Assembly (NCBI RefSeq): GCF_011075055.1
Contig: NC_058141.1
Location: forward strand, 15,075,639 to 15,139,638
DNA: 64,000 nt
Reading direction: 5' to 3'
Source of the DNA: Mangifera indica
Lineage: Eukaryota; Streptophyta; Magnoliopsida; Sapindales; Anacardiaceae
Every line of letters starts with the position of its first letter. The first letter of the stretch is position 1. A program made the translations under genes and the position numbers. Below the pieces are notes generated by a model that saw only the letters and a list, made by a program, of their open reading frames with translations, was not told the DNA's origin and made no database searches. Positions 45,472 to 55,782 of this stretch are shown in pieces.

Positions 45472-46503
45472 ATGTCTCAAGTGAGAGTGTTAGTCATGTA
45501 CGATGGGGAATGGTTTAGTTCCAGTGGTCATTTTGTCTACAATGGTGGTAAAACAAAAGGGATAATAATTTCTGACAAAATTACTTACCAGGAGCTTGTG
45601 GATAGATTGTACCAGCTAGTCAAGGTAGATCCAAATGAATATGCAATCATAATGAAGGCCTTATATAAAGCAAATATACCTACCATACCTGCGGAGATAG
45701 TTAATGATGATGATGTGAGATTCTTCATAGATGAAAATGTTGCACAACCCACAGACGCAAGAAGTCCATTATGCATTACTCTCAAGTGTAGGGAATCACA
45801 GTTTCAAGAAGGAGAAGGTTGTTATCCCATCTTGGATCATCAAAACCCATTTGCTTCTGGAAGTGAAAGCAACCAACTTTCAGTTATCGTGCCTGCAACA
45901 CAAGAAGGAACTCAAGTTGAGAAACCAGATCCAATAGCATTTGACGATGATGCAATGCACATCAGTTTTGGAACTCAAGCAGAATTAGGTTGTGGTGATG
46001 CATTATTAGCTGACGATTTAGAGGTTGTTGCACAACATAATGCTCAAGATGAAGATGTGCCTCATGTGGAATATGGGGATAAGTTGCATGTTCGACGATG
46101 TGATCATTCAGGTGCAATAGATGACCCATTCAACTCTTATGAAGATATAGCATGTGGGAAAATGTTTGCAAATAAAAAGGAATTGCGAAAGAAGCTAAAA
46201 CTTGGAGCAGTGAAGAACAATTTTGAGTTCAAAGTGAGGAAATCTACAAAAGATAGATTTGAAGTTGTATGTGCAGATGAGAACTGTAAGTGGCGACTTC
46301 GTGCAACTAAACCAAAAGATGAAGAATATTTTTTGATAAGAAGATTTTCTAATGTCCACAGTTGTACAAAGCCACCAGCGAAAAAACGCCGGAAGCAAAA
46401 GGTTATACTAGCTGGAGAAAGGCCCATTCGAAAGTGTGGGAAATGTGCTGCAATTGGTCATAACCGGCAAACGTGCAAGAATGTTACGCTCACTGAATCA
46501 TAG
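45472..46503 (+). CDS. MuDR-derived protein: PB1-like N terminus, DBD_Tnp_Mut and zinc knuckle, no transposase core
   Basis: Intronless CDS of 343 aa starting MSQVRVLVMYDGEW; the ATG at 45391 lies before a splice acceptor and is rejected. Residues about 1-95 resemble the ubiquitin-like/PB1-like head of plant MULE proteins. A variable acidic region follows. About 225-310 is the plant MuDR DNA-binding domain (GKMFANKKELRKKLKL, then CADENCKWRLRATK and a final H-x-C). After a basic KKRRKQK stretch comes a CCHC knuckle, CGKCAAIGHNRQTC. In autonomous MULE proteins about 300 residues of MULE transposase (DDE) and a SWIM finger lie between these parts; here they are missing without a frame break. I infer a host-adapted DNA- or RNA-binding protein. 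Function unknown. Confidence 0.8.
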   Translation: MSQVRVLVMYDGEWFSSSGHFVYNGGKTKGIIISDKITYQELVDRLYQLVKVDPNEYAIIMKALYKANIPTIPAEIVNDDDVRFFIDENVAQPTDARSPLCITLKCRESQFQEGEGCYPILDHQNPFASGSESNQLSVIVPATQEGTQVEKPDPIAFDDDAMHISFGTQAELGCGDALLADDLEVVAQHNAQDEDVPHVEYGDKLHVRRCDHSGAIDDPFNSYEDIACGKMFANKKELRKKLKLGAVKNNFEFKVRKSTKDRFEVVCADENCKWRLRATKPKDEEYFLIRRFSNVHSCTKPPAKKRRKQKVILAGERPIRKCGKCAAIGHNRQTCKNVTLTES

Positions 46504-46576
46504 CTATAAAAAAAGGACTAGGATTTGCGATTTTTGTGCTTTTTTATTTATCATTATATAGTAAACCTGGCCACGG

Positions 46577-47172
46577 TAGGGATGGGAATTTGGACTCGAT
46601 TTTAGGGGCCCCAACCCTCCCCGACCCTAACGAGGAGGGGATTCTCTGATAGAAATGGGGACGGGGACGGGGATGAAAAAAATCCCCACAATCGAGGACG
46701 AGCTGGGGATGGGGATACATGTGTCCTCTCCCCGCCCCGACCCTTCCCCTCCCCGCCCCTATCCCCGTCCCTTTATATTAATATATTTATTTAAAATACT
46801 AATATATTTTTATAGTTTTAAATTATTTATGTTTTTCAAATTTATTTAGGTTTTTGTTATGCATATTAAAGAAGTTAATATATTATATTTATGATATTTG
46901 AAATAGTAGATTAATTTTAATTTTGCTTAATTTTGTTATTTAATATATTTATATTGTATTAACAAGGTAAAATAAATATATTTTTTTTGCAGATACGGGG
47001 AGGAGATTTTTCCCCGCAAGGACGAGGAGGGGATAAAGAGGGGATTTTTCTCTGCGGGGAGGAGACGGGGAATCTTTTTCATCCCCGTAGCGGAGACGGA
47101 GATTGATATCCTCTACAGGGACGGGAACAGGGATTGAGATCCCCTCCTCGCCCCTCCCCGTTGCCATCCCTA
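46577..47172. mobile_element. hAT-type MITE with 8-bp target duplication
   Basis: The left end is TAGGGATGGGAAT and the complement of the right end is TAGGGATGGCAACGGGG, typical hAT termini. The flanks are GGCCACGG (46569-46576) and GGCCACAG (47173-47180), an 8-bp duplication with one difference. Both arms are rich in GGGGA/TCCCC. The centre is AT-rich. No protein is encoded. Confidence 0.8.
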
Positions 47173-48095
47173 GGCCACAGTTCATGAACCGGCTGTTTCG
47201 CAAAATCGCCGGTTCACGGTTCAAAAAAATAAGAACCTTGAACCAGAATCGTTATAGGACGGTTCGTAATCGGTTTGGAACCGACAGTTCTGGTTCATGA
47301 TCCCAGTTTGAAACCAACATTAAACTGTCGATTCTGATTCATGACTCCGATTTATTTTTTTAATTAATAATTATAATAATTAAGAATAAAAAATCTTAGA
47401 CTTAATTTTTCAATTAAGTTTTTTACATATTCTTTTGAGATTTAGAAGAATCGAAGTCTATGTAGTTCTATTTATTATTTTTTATAATTAATTTTATTTA
47501 TCATCTATTATTATTATTATTTTCATTATCTTTCATAATTAATTATATAATTTATTTTATTCATTATCAAAAAATAGTAAATAGAATTACATAGTCTTTG
47601 ATTTTTCCAAATCTCAAGAGGAATAATTAATTATGAAATTATATAACAAAAAAATAATAATAATTAAATTATAGAAATTAAAATTAGAATTGATAAAAAT
47701 AAAGGGATAATTTAATTAAATTTGAGATAATTTGATTGAAGAATTAAAAGAGTATTAAGAACGAAGAGAACGAGAAATAAGAGAGTTGAAAGATTTATAT
47801 TAAAGAATTAAAAAAAACAGTCAAACGGTAGCCATGTTTTAAACATTTGTTGGTTTATGTAAATTTTTTTAAATTTAAAAAATAAAAAAACTGGTTTATG
47901 AATTTTTTGAACCATCGGTTCATGAACTGATTATGAATCGACGGTTTTACGATTCAAAAATATTAAAACTGGAACTGAACTGTCAAAAATTGGTTTTGAT
48001 TCTGATTCATATTGGTTTCAGTTTTGATGGTTTCAGTTCTGGTTTTGATCAGACCGGTTTCAGTCTGATTCACGGGTCAAACCGGCCTGTGGTCA
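47173..48095. mobile_element. Remainder of an older TIR element interrupted by the hAT MITE
   Basis: 47181-47340 and 47880-48095 both contain repeated CGGTTC/GAACCG-type words in opposite orientation. CTGGCCAC at 46567-46574 and the complement of the right end (TTGACCACAGGCCGGTTTG) look like paired ends. The hAT MITE would then have landed about 10 bases inside the left end. The outer target duplication was not found. Confidence 0.4.
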
Positions 48096-48304
48096 AGACT
48101 ATTATATAGTCATTTTTTGTCTTTTGCCCTCATTTTGATGTATATTTAACATAATATAATATATTATAATATAATCATGCTAATATTTGGCATTATCATG
48201 TTAATTTTAGAGGACATTAAGTGCATTAAAACATAAGCAAAATTATTAGTTAACCAACGAGAGAGGGCTGATCCTTTTTTAATCAGATAGAGCCGAAATT
48301 GAAA

Positions 48305-49851
48305 ACTTAAGTTCAAAACCAAGCCCAGGCTCAGGTCTGCCTGTTGAGGTGACTGGAGAAGTCAAGACTAGCCTATTCGCTGCAGGCGCGTAATGTCACG
48401 TGAAACCGTTTCGGCAACTGAGAGCCGAAGCCAAAGCTTTATAAAATGAAACCTTAAAACTCCTCCTCACTAATTAAACTGGATCTTGGCTTTTCAATTT
48501 CTCATTCTCAAAACCATTTCAACTGGATATTGGGTTTTCAGTTTTCTATTTTCAAGACCAATTTTTACGGGTAAGGTATCGATTTTTCCTTTTTTAAATT
48601 CTAGCATTGGAGTAAGTATAATTATCTTTTTGTTTGTTGACGAAACGCTGAAAATTACTCGCAAAAGAAACAGAAACTATGTTATTTTGCTTGTTTCCTA
48701 ATGGTTTTGCATAATCTCAGTGTTCGAACAAAACTTAAAAGGAATGATGTTGCTTATGATTTTATTTTTTAATCCTCGTTTTGAGCTTTATTTCATGTAA
48801 AATCTTAATAATCGAACCACTTATTATTAGATGGACTTCTATAATTAAAGGATCGTAATGTGTGTTAAAGAACTTTCTTCTGTTTCGTATTAATATAGTT
48901 GTCAACAACTTATCGATCGCCTAGGAGGCTGGGACAGCCTCTGCTTTTAGTATGACGGTTTATGAGGTTGTTGTAAAGATCTCTGAGTCTTTGAGTAAGT
49001 TAGGTTTCTATGTGGAAGATGGAGCTCGAAATTAGTAAATACATTGGAAAAGTTGAACAGCAATTAGTTTCACGATTGGGTTGCTACAGTTTTTTTAAAG
49101 CACTATATGTTGAATCTTAGGAGTTTCTCGTTGAATTATTCATTGAGAGGTTAATAATGTTGATCTATGGCTACGGAAAGTAACTACTTTGGCTGCCTTG
49201 CTCTTTTGTTTTTGCTGCTAGCTAACCTTGGAATTTGTTTACTATATCTTTCTTTCTTTCTTTTTCTTTTCTACTGTTGCTTGATGTAGAATGGGATGTG
49301 CATGTTTGAATCGATGCTGAAGTTCATATCATTGATTTTTCTAATCTCAGTTACTTTAACTTATTGTTGAATTTATAATTGCGATTATTGCTTATTAGTT
49401 ACAACCTTAATTATTTTTGAAGTGCAGTCCTAAATTTGTAAATATTAGGAATGTTGGTTGGTATGATGGTTCTATGTGGGCATTCTCTATTTATCTTCTG
49501 ATCAAACTCATTCATGAAATTAATAATTCACTGGGAAAAAAAAATGTATTTCCAGTGAACCTCCATTTAGTTGCTGAGAATTCTTTGGAAAAACTAAGAC
49601 ACTGAAATTGTGAATCTTATGTGTTATTGGTCTGAGAAATTTTGAACGGAGGCATTTGTTTTCTTTGAAACCAGCATTTGAAATTGAATATAAAACTATA
49701 TATTCACATATTTTTGCCTTCAAATGCTAGGTTATGTAACTGTATTATTTGAGCCAACTTTTGTTGCAATTCTGACATTCCATTTATCTTCTAATCTTTT
49801 CTTTTTTACTTTAGAACACCATTAAAAGGAATTAGTTCTCTCTATACAGCA
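48305..49851 (+). other. 5' leader with introns of the alpha/beta hydrolase gene
   Basis: A likely first exon ends near 48570 at TTACGG followed by GTAAGG. The last leader intron ends at CTTTAG (about 49814), about 38 bases before the start codon. Parts resemble the leader at 43.6-44.1 kb. No coding ORF. Confidence 0.45.
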
Positions 49852-50898
49852 ATGTCAAAGCATGGAAGTAGATCAAAGGCATGGCATGGACCTCAAAAGT
49901 CTCAGTCGCTAATTTTTGTTACAGCTTTGGTCTTGATCTTTGTGACATTGATATTATTATATTCCAGCAATCACAAAAAGCCTGCTGATTCATCATTTGG
50001 ACTTTTGAAGCAAAAATGGAATAGCTTTAAGTCTGCAGCAAAATTTGACCCAACTATAGAGTTCAGGAATGGGACAGACATGATATGGCAAATACCTGAT
50101 TCACCCAAGGCAGTTCTATTTCTGGCACATGGGTGCAATGGCAGGGCTGTTAACTTTTGGGACAGGTCTTCTAAGTGCCCAAAGTGCATTGGCTTGCCTG
50201 AGGAAAGGCTGCTTGTCCTGCATGCACTTTCTCGAAAGTATGCTGTTCTTACCATATCTAGTGCAGGGAGATGCTGGACATTAGGGAAAGAAAGGTTAAT
50301 TGTTAAAGATATAATACAATGGTGGGTTGGGAGACACAAGCTTGAGAAGCTTCCACTTGTGGCTTTGGGGGCCTCTTCTGGTGGGAACTTTGTTTCTGCA
50401 CTCGCCACTAGTTTGAGGTTTAGTAGTATTACTCTTATGATTGCTGAAGGGGTGTTTGATCACATGGATATTTCGGAGGACTATCCACCTACACTTTTTG
50501 TTCATATGCCAAAGGATTCATATAGGCAACAGAAAATAGGTGAGTACTTGGAAGTGCTTAGGAATAAAGGCATTGATGTTGCAGAGGTTGAATGCATGGA
50601 GTTTCCCGTGTCTCGAAATTTCTTAGCTGACAGAATTCCAGGATTTGAGCAGGCTGTTTCTGATAAATTATTTAAGCTATTTCGGGAGAAGGGCTTTATT
50701 GATGAGAATGGATATATGAGGAATGATGGGCGTGCAACACATTGGAAAGAGGCGCTCTTGGAAAGCAAGACCATTGTGCTAGATAAAAATTTGGTTCATT
50801 ATGTCCAGGAGGAACTAAATCTTGCATTTGCATACCATGAAATGACTAGCCTGCAGTCTGAGCAAATCTTTAAATGGTTTGAAGCTCATATGAGTTGA
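49852..50898 (+). CDS. Membrane-anchored alpha/beta hydrolase-fold protein
   Basis: Intronless CDS of 348 aa starting MSKHGSRSKAW. A basic N terminus is followed by one transmembrane segment (about 20-39), so a type II membrane protein is predicted. The hydrolase fold shows an oxyanion-type HGCNG (93-97), strand AVLTIS, and the nucleophile elbow GASSGG with Ser175 in GxSxG. The Asp and His of the triad cannot be assigned with certainty; candidates are in the region after LFVHMPKD and near AFAYHE. I recognise it as a plant protein of unknown function and not as a named lipase or esterase. Substrate unknown. It lies in tandem with the MuDR-derived gene and shares leader sequence with it. Confidence 0.8.
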   Translation: MSKHGSRSKAWHGPQKSQSLIFVTALVLIFVTLILLYSSNHKKPADSSFGLLKQKWNSFKSAAKFDPTIEFRNGTDMIWQIPDSPKAVLFLAHGCNGRAVNFWDRSSKCPKCIGLPEERLLVLHALSRKYAVLTISSAGRCWTLGKERLIVKDIIQWWVGRHKLEKLPLVALGASSGGNFVSALATSLRFSSITLMIAEGVFDHMDISEDYPPTLFVHMPKDSYRQQKIGEYLEVLRNKGIDVAEVECMEFPVSRNFLADRIPGFEQAVSDKLFKLFREKGFIDENGYMRNDGRATHWKEALLESKTIVLDKNLVHYVQEELNLAFAYHEMTSLQSEQIFKWFEAHMS

Positions 50899-51840
50899 TC
50901 AATACTGCATTATGATTTATGACCACTTTTCTTCCCCAGCCTTAGAGCTTTGTGGCTATATGTGAAATCTGTGCCTTGAAACAAATATGCGAGACAAAAT
51001 GATAAATCAACACTTGTGGTTAATTAAGATTGGAGCTGCATATAGAATTGAAGAGTGTAGCAGGTAAGTCCCAGAAGTCAGTGAATATTAGCCAGTCTGT
51101 AAAAAGAAAAACAAAAATCTCATTACCGTCTTGAAATTTATTTTTACCAAGTAATTTGTGCCGCACCGTGTTGTTTTCAATGGTTCTGCTATGAAGGTAC
51201 CTTATCACTTATCTACTGTTCCATTTGTCACTATTTGCCGTTTACATAGAGTACATAACAGCATAACATATATAACTAAATCGGATTCACTGTTGCATGT
51301 TTATCTTAGTATTTAATATAAGATTGTTTCGAATATTGTTTCCCATTCAGATATTATAATGTCTGCATTACTGTCAAATTGTCTTGCTAAAATGTGAATT
51401 TAAATGCTTATTCTAGTGTTATTTGGTGATTGAATTATTGCTGTTGCTGTCGGAATATAAGTCGTCTACTTTGTATTATGGTCATTGAATGCTCATTTAT
51501 TTTTTAGGAAAAAGCCTTTGTGTAGTTTGCATTGCAGGAGCGTGTACTCATTAATGACAGCATCGCCCTGGCCATACTATTTAATAAGCTAAACATTTGT
51601 GGCATTAATTTGTTTCACAAAGCCGAGCTTGTGCTTTTTAGTGAGTTATTTCTGTCAACACCGCAAGAACGACGGATCGCTCTGGGTCCATGGTTGTCCC
51701 TACAAATTCTGGAATGTCATTACAAATTCTGGAATGTCATGACATAATTAAATGATTAATAAATAAGTAGTTGAGCTTACAAACTACAAAATATATGAAA
51801 TATTAATTTTAAAGCCAAGGTTTTTCTTATTAAAAATAAG
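50899..51840. other. 3' flank of the hydrolase gene
   Basis: Probable 3' UTR followed by AT-rich spacer. The words ACAAATTCTGGAATGTCAT occur twice in tandem at about 51703-51740. No gene is supported. Confidence 0.4.
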
Positions 51841-51934
51841 GAGTAAATATTTTTTCCCACCCAAAGCTTAACCTAAAAAATACTTTTTCAATCCTAATTG
51901 GTGTAAGATTTTTTCATGTAAAATTAAATCAATA

Positions 51935-52055
51935 AGATTATATGTATCTGTTGTGAATATATATATAAATATAAACTAATATACGTTATTATATGATTGA
52001 GTAATTTTAAATTAAAGATAAAATAATGTTCAATCATATAATGACACATATAAGT
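51935..52055. mobile_element. Palindromic MITE, copy C (truncated)
   Basis: It shares the centre GATTGAGTAATTTTAAATTA and the flanking CAATCATATAATG with copies A and B; the right arm is incomplete. Confidence 0.5.
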
Positions 52056-52296
52056 AAAAACCATTTTATATTTTAAAATTATCGTATAACCCAAAATTTG
52101 AAAAAATAATAAACTCTTTAAATATAAAGTACATAAAAACCCACATATTTTCTATTTCTTTTAACCTCACCTCCTTTTTCGTTTTCAAGTCAGTAATGAT
52201 CATAAGTGATGATAGTAACTATATTAGTAGAAGTGTAAATATGGATAAGCAATTACGTCTAATCATATATTTGAAGAAAGATTATAATTTTTTAAA

Positions 52297-53113
52297 GGCC
52301 AAACGACTATTTCCCACCTAAGGTTTAGCGTTTTCTCAAATGTCCCCCCTTTAACTATGGAAATACCAAACACCCACCCATGACCGGTTAGATTTAACAG
52401 AATCCTAACGCCTAAAAATTTAATCTCATTTTCCCCCCTAAAAGTTTAAAAACTAACATTTTTTCCTTAAGCTAAGTTTGAAAAGATTGTATTTTCCCCC
52501 CTAGGGTTTATTTCCAAACCCTTCCAATTTCCAAACCCTTCTCCGTCGCTTTCTCCGGCTCCATCACCGACCGTCTTTCCCTCCCAACGGTTTCTCTTCC
52601 ACCGACGACCCCTCTCAACTCGACCTCAACGCATCCGATGTAGAGAGAAGCCTTCTGGGAAGAGAAATCATCTTCCCAGACCACTCGTCGTCTGGGAAGA
52701 CGAAGAACTTCGTCTTTCCCGGCAAAGTTCTTCGTCTTCCACAGCTTCTCCGACTCCGATTGAAAGTCCAAATGGGAGGAAAGAGATCTCTGAAAAGTGA
52801 GGATGCTTCGGGAGGGAGAGACCGTCGGCAATGGAGCCGGAGACCGTCGGCAATGCTTCGGGAGGGTGAAACTGCGATTTTTTAAAATTTAGGCTGGGGG
52901 GGGGGAAATTTTAGTTTTTAAAGTTTAGGAGGGCAAAATATATTCTATTTTAGTTTATTTTTAATATTCTAGAGAAAATGACGATTTTACCCTTATCACC
53001 GTTAGAGTTTTGTTAAATCTAACCGGTCATGGGTGGGTGTTTGATGTTTCCATAGTTAAAGGGGGGACATTTGAGAAAAAACTAAACCTTGGGTGGGAAA
53101 TAGTCATTTGGCC
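52297..53113. mobile_element. Mutator-type MITE with long TIRs and exact 9-bp target duplication
   Basis: TTTTTTAAA flanks both ends exactly (52288-52296 and 53114-53122). The ends are GGCCAAACGACTATTTCCCA and its near-complement TGGGAAATAGTCATTTGGCC. The inverted repeats extend for about 110 bp, including ACCGGTTAGATTTAAC on the left and its complement on the right. The interior (about 52500-52880) is GC-rich and coding-like but has no recognised domain. It contains a tandem GACCGTCGGCAATG pair. An 817-bp non-autonomous element of the MULE superfamily. Confidence 0.85.
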
Positions 53114-53557
53114 TTTTTTAAAATATTAGGAACCATCAATGAAATTATTTTAGTGGTTTTATAGAAACCACTAGACTGACACCCTAATGAACCATTAGTT
53201 TTATTTGCGTTATCTTATTTAGTGGTTAATGAAAATTTTAAAGCATCAAGAGGCAAATTTTTAAACCATTAGCCTTTATTAAACAAAGTTTTATTTGGGA
53301 TTGAAAAGTGTTACGTGGAAAAGTGTTTTGGGGCGTGGGAATAATCTAAACGAAGAATATTATTCGAAACTAGGCAGCATAAACTAAGCATTTTAACGAC
53401 ATAGTATCTATGAAATTAAAATACTGTAACATGACGGATAATGGTGAAGTACTAGAAACACTTAAAAACTCTTAATAAAGTAATGCACGCCCTAGGTTTA
53501 TATAATGCTTCCACAAACTGAAATTCGATAGAACATGTCAAATAATGAAGTTGTTTT

Positions 53558-54581
53558 TCAAGCATTGGGCTTGAGGTGGCCTTCATTTGCTGACTTGAAG
53601 ATCTTTGCTTGAGCTGCTGCAGACTTGTCCGAGTGAAGTCCTGACACGAAGCTCTGCCTCACTTGGTCGTTCGTGAAAGGAAACCTGTGATTCACCAAAG
53701 AGTTGAGCCAGGATGCGGTTCCTTCTCGGTAAAGTGCTCCATAACCATCACTACGTGTGTTGGAAAGTGCTTGCTGCAAGCTCATGCTTGCGCCTACACC
53801 AGGAAGGCTAGTGACTCCGAATGCGTTGCCCAATGTACCCCACCAGCCAAGCAAACCCCATATCAAACTCGGGTGATTACTCCAATAGCTGCAAATAAAC
53901 ATATAGTTTAGTTGGTGACAGAAAAGAGTTCATGTTAATTGTAAGCGGTTTAAAGATATTGACTTACGTGCAGGTGCCGGGGATGGGTGAGAATGGAGGT
54001 GACGGAGTACTAGGGGTGCCTGGATCATATGGCGGGCTAACAATGACAGGAGGACTTTCACCACCAGAAGGAGGGTTTGATGGTGTTGAGGGGGTTGATG
54101 GGGTGGCGGGTTCTTGTGGTGGGTTTCCACAGTTTGAAGGCGGTGATGGTGAAGATGGTGTAGGATTGTAGCTTCCTCCATGTGAAGGGGTTGGCGTTCC
54201 ATGGTGAGAAGTTGGTGAACCATGCGATGGCGTACTTCCATGTGGTGGACTCCCGTGTGAGCCTGCATTTACAGCAAATTAAAAGTAGCTCTATCGAAAA
54301 TGTTTTATGAAAAAAGTTACTCTATTATAAGCCTGTCAATGTTATCCTTCTAAAAGCTTTTTTTACTTATATCTAACCATGTAAAATGAAAAAAAGTGGG
54401 GTGTGTATGTGTGTGAGGTAGAGAGACCTGAAGGGGGAGTTCCAGTATTTGGGTCTGGAGAGTAGTAGTTCTTTTGATCTTCAAAACGAATGGACATAGC
54501 AGGAAGCACCATCTGGCCTTGGAAGATCAACCAAGTAGCCATTATCCACAAGAAAAAAGATGCATTTCTTTCCCTGGCCAT
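53558..54581 (-). CDS. PDF1: Protodermal factor 1-like proline-rich cell-wall protein
   Basis: Three exons on the minus strand, 54581-54428, 54262-53968 and 53888-53558, give 259 aa. A signal peptide is likely (hydrophobic residues about 8-28), followed by FEDQKNYYSPDPNTGTPPSG. The low-complexity region rich in Pro, Ser, His and Gly (about 45-147) uses SHGSPP, TPSTPS and SPP units. A conserved C-terminal domain starts at CTYWSNHPSLIWGLLGWWGT, contains ALSNTRSDGYGALYREGTAS, and ends EGHLKPNA. This is the PDF1 pattern. PDF1 is an extracellular protein made in the L1/epidermal layer, controlled by HD-ZIP IV factors through the L1 box. An L1-like octamer lies 153 bases upstream of the start. The donor of exon 1 (GTCTCT) is weak, but phase and family agree. 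Confidence 0.9.
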
Positions 54582-55485
54582 GGATGATATAATACAAACA
54601 AAGAAGAAGAAAGAATAGAGGAAATGGGATGGTGTGTCTGGTTGAGAAAGGGCACAGGTGAATATAAAGAGTTGACAGGGTGAAGTAAATATGAGCAGGT
54701 GGAGGAGTGTGAGGTTAGTTGATATTTTGCAGGAGCATTTATATGAACCATTAATAACATTGCTTTCTGCAATAATGCTAGTTGATACCCCTCATATAAA
54801 CAATATGCATGCTTGCCAATATCGGCTCAGTTTATGATAGGCAGTTGATATGTATACATAAGAAAGGGAAACCAAAGTACTCAACTACTCAAGTAATCAT
54901 AAATAAAAGAAATAAAAAATTTTTGTACCAACTCTAATAAGTAATCACTTGTAGGAATATTATATAAACCGATCAATTACAGTTAATATATTTTTTTAAT
55001 CTAATTGAGTGATTTTAAAAAAATAAATAAATAAATAATTATATTATTTAATCTCATGTTAACATATGAATTTGTATATAAATTCATTAAATTTATTTAT
55101 ATGTGATAAATTTATTTATATGTGACAGAGCCAATATTATATTATTTCACACAGAAGACTATATAATGACATTACATCTGATACAACGACATTCTTCAAA
55201 GAATATGAATATACTTAACAATATATATTCATGTAGAACAATTATCAGCTTTTTTTTTTTTTTATGGGTTTAATTGTGGGATATTGTGTGTCGACTGTCA
55301 GCTCAATACCTTCCAAAATTTTGCTGTCACATTCAAGCTGCCATTGCTTCTGAAGATAAATGTGACGTTCGAACCTGTAGAAACGGAAAAGCCAAAGGAC
55401 AAGTACCCACTCCCCGACACACTAGATTTGGCCAGCCCCAACTCGCCATTCATATCGATCTACTGCATAATATATTACATAAATA
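54582..55485. other. PDF1 promoter and intergenic spacer
   Basis: The PDF1 promoter (minus strand) should lie in the first few hundred bases; TTTATATT on the minus strand near 54665 may be its TATA element. Beyond 54800 the sequence is AT-rich. A short ORF at 55284-55553 (plus) is not recognised and is not supported as a gene. Confidence 0.4.
54734..54741 (-). promoter_or_regulatory. L1-box-like octamer upstream of PDF1
   Basis: TAAATGCT on the minus strand matches the L1 box TAAATG(C/T)A in seven of eight positions, 153 bases before the start codon. Confidence 0.4.
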
Positions 55486-55782
55486 TTAAAAAAAAAGTTG
55501 GACAATATAATTTATGTGGTTATAATGGTAGAATGAGGAGGAACAATATCTGACAACTACACATGGGAAGAAGACGGTGGGAGGAAAGAGAGAGAGTCCA
55601 CGATACTGAAAGTGGAGGAGGGGTGTTGCCTGAAACTTGATTTCTGTGGCAGAAAGTTGGTGCGTTTGTACGACAAATATAAGCAGAATAGTAAATAACG
55701 CAGTGAAGATGGTGACGCATTTAGTGTCTGCAGTTGAACCTAACTTTGACCAGCATTTACCAGAGAGACAGTCAATTTCCAC
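55486..55782 (-). other. Possible small secreted-type ORF
   Basis: 98 codons starting MEIDCLSGK, with a strongly hydrophobic stretch (about 24-40) that could be a signal peptide or anchor. No family is recognised, and an internal acceptor-like TGCAG suggests it could also be exon plus intron. Supported only as an ORF. Confidence 0.2.

Larger units (their letters stand above)
51841..53351. mobile_element. Older TIR element carrying nested insertions
   Basis: The left end GAGTAAATATTTTTTCCCAC matches the end type seen at 36430. The complement of 53295-53351 (CCCACGCCCCAAAAC and TTTTCAATCCCAAA words) roughly mirrors the left arm, which has TTTTCAATCCTAATT. MITE copy C (51935-52055) and the Mutator MITE 52297-53113 lie inside. 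The right end and target duplication are uncertain. Confidence 0.35.

Noticed and set aside
53930..54268. ORFs on both strands over the proline-rich part of PDF1
   Set aside because: Low-complexity Pro/Ser codons keep other frames open; only the spliced minus-strand frame joins to the conserved C-terminal domain.
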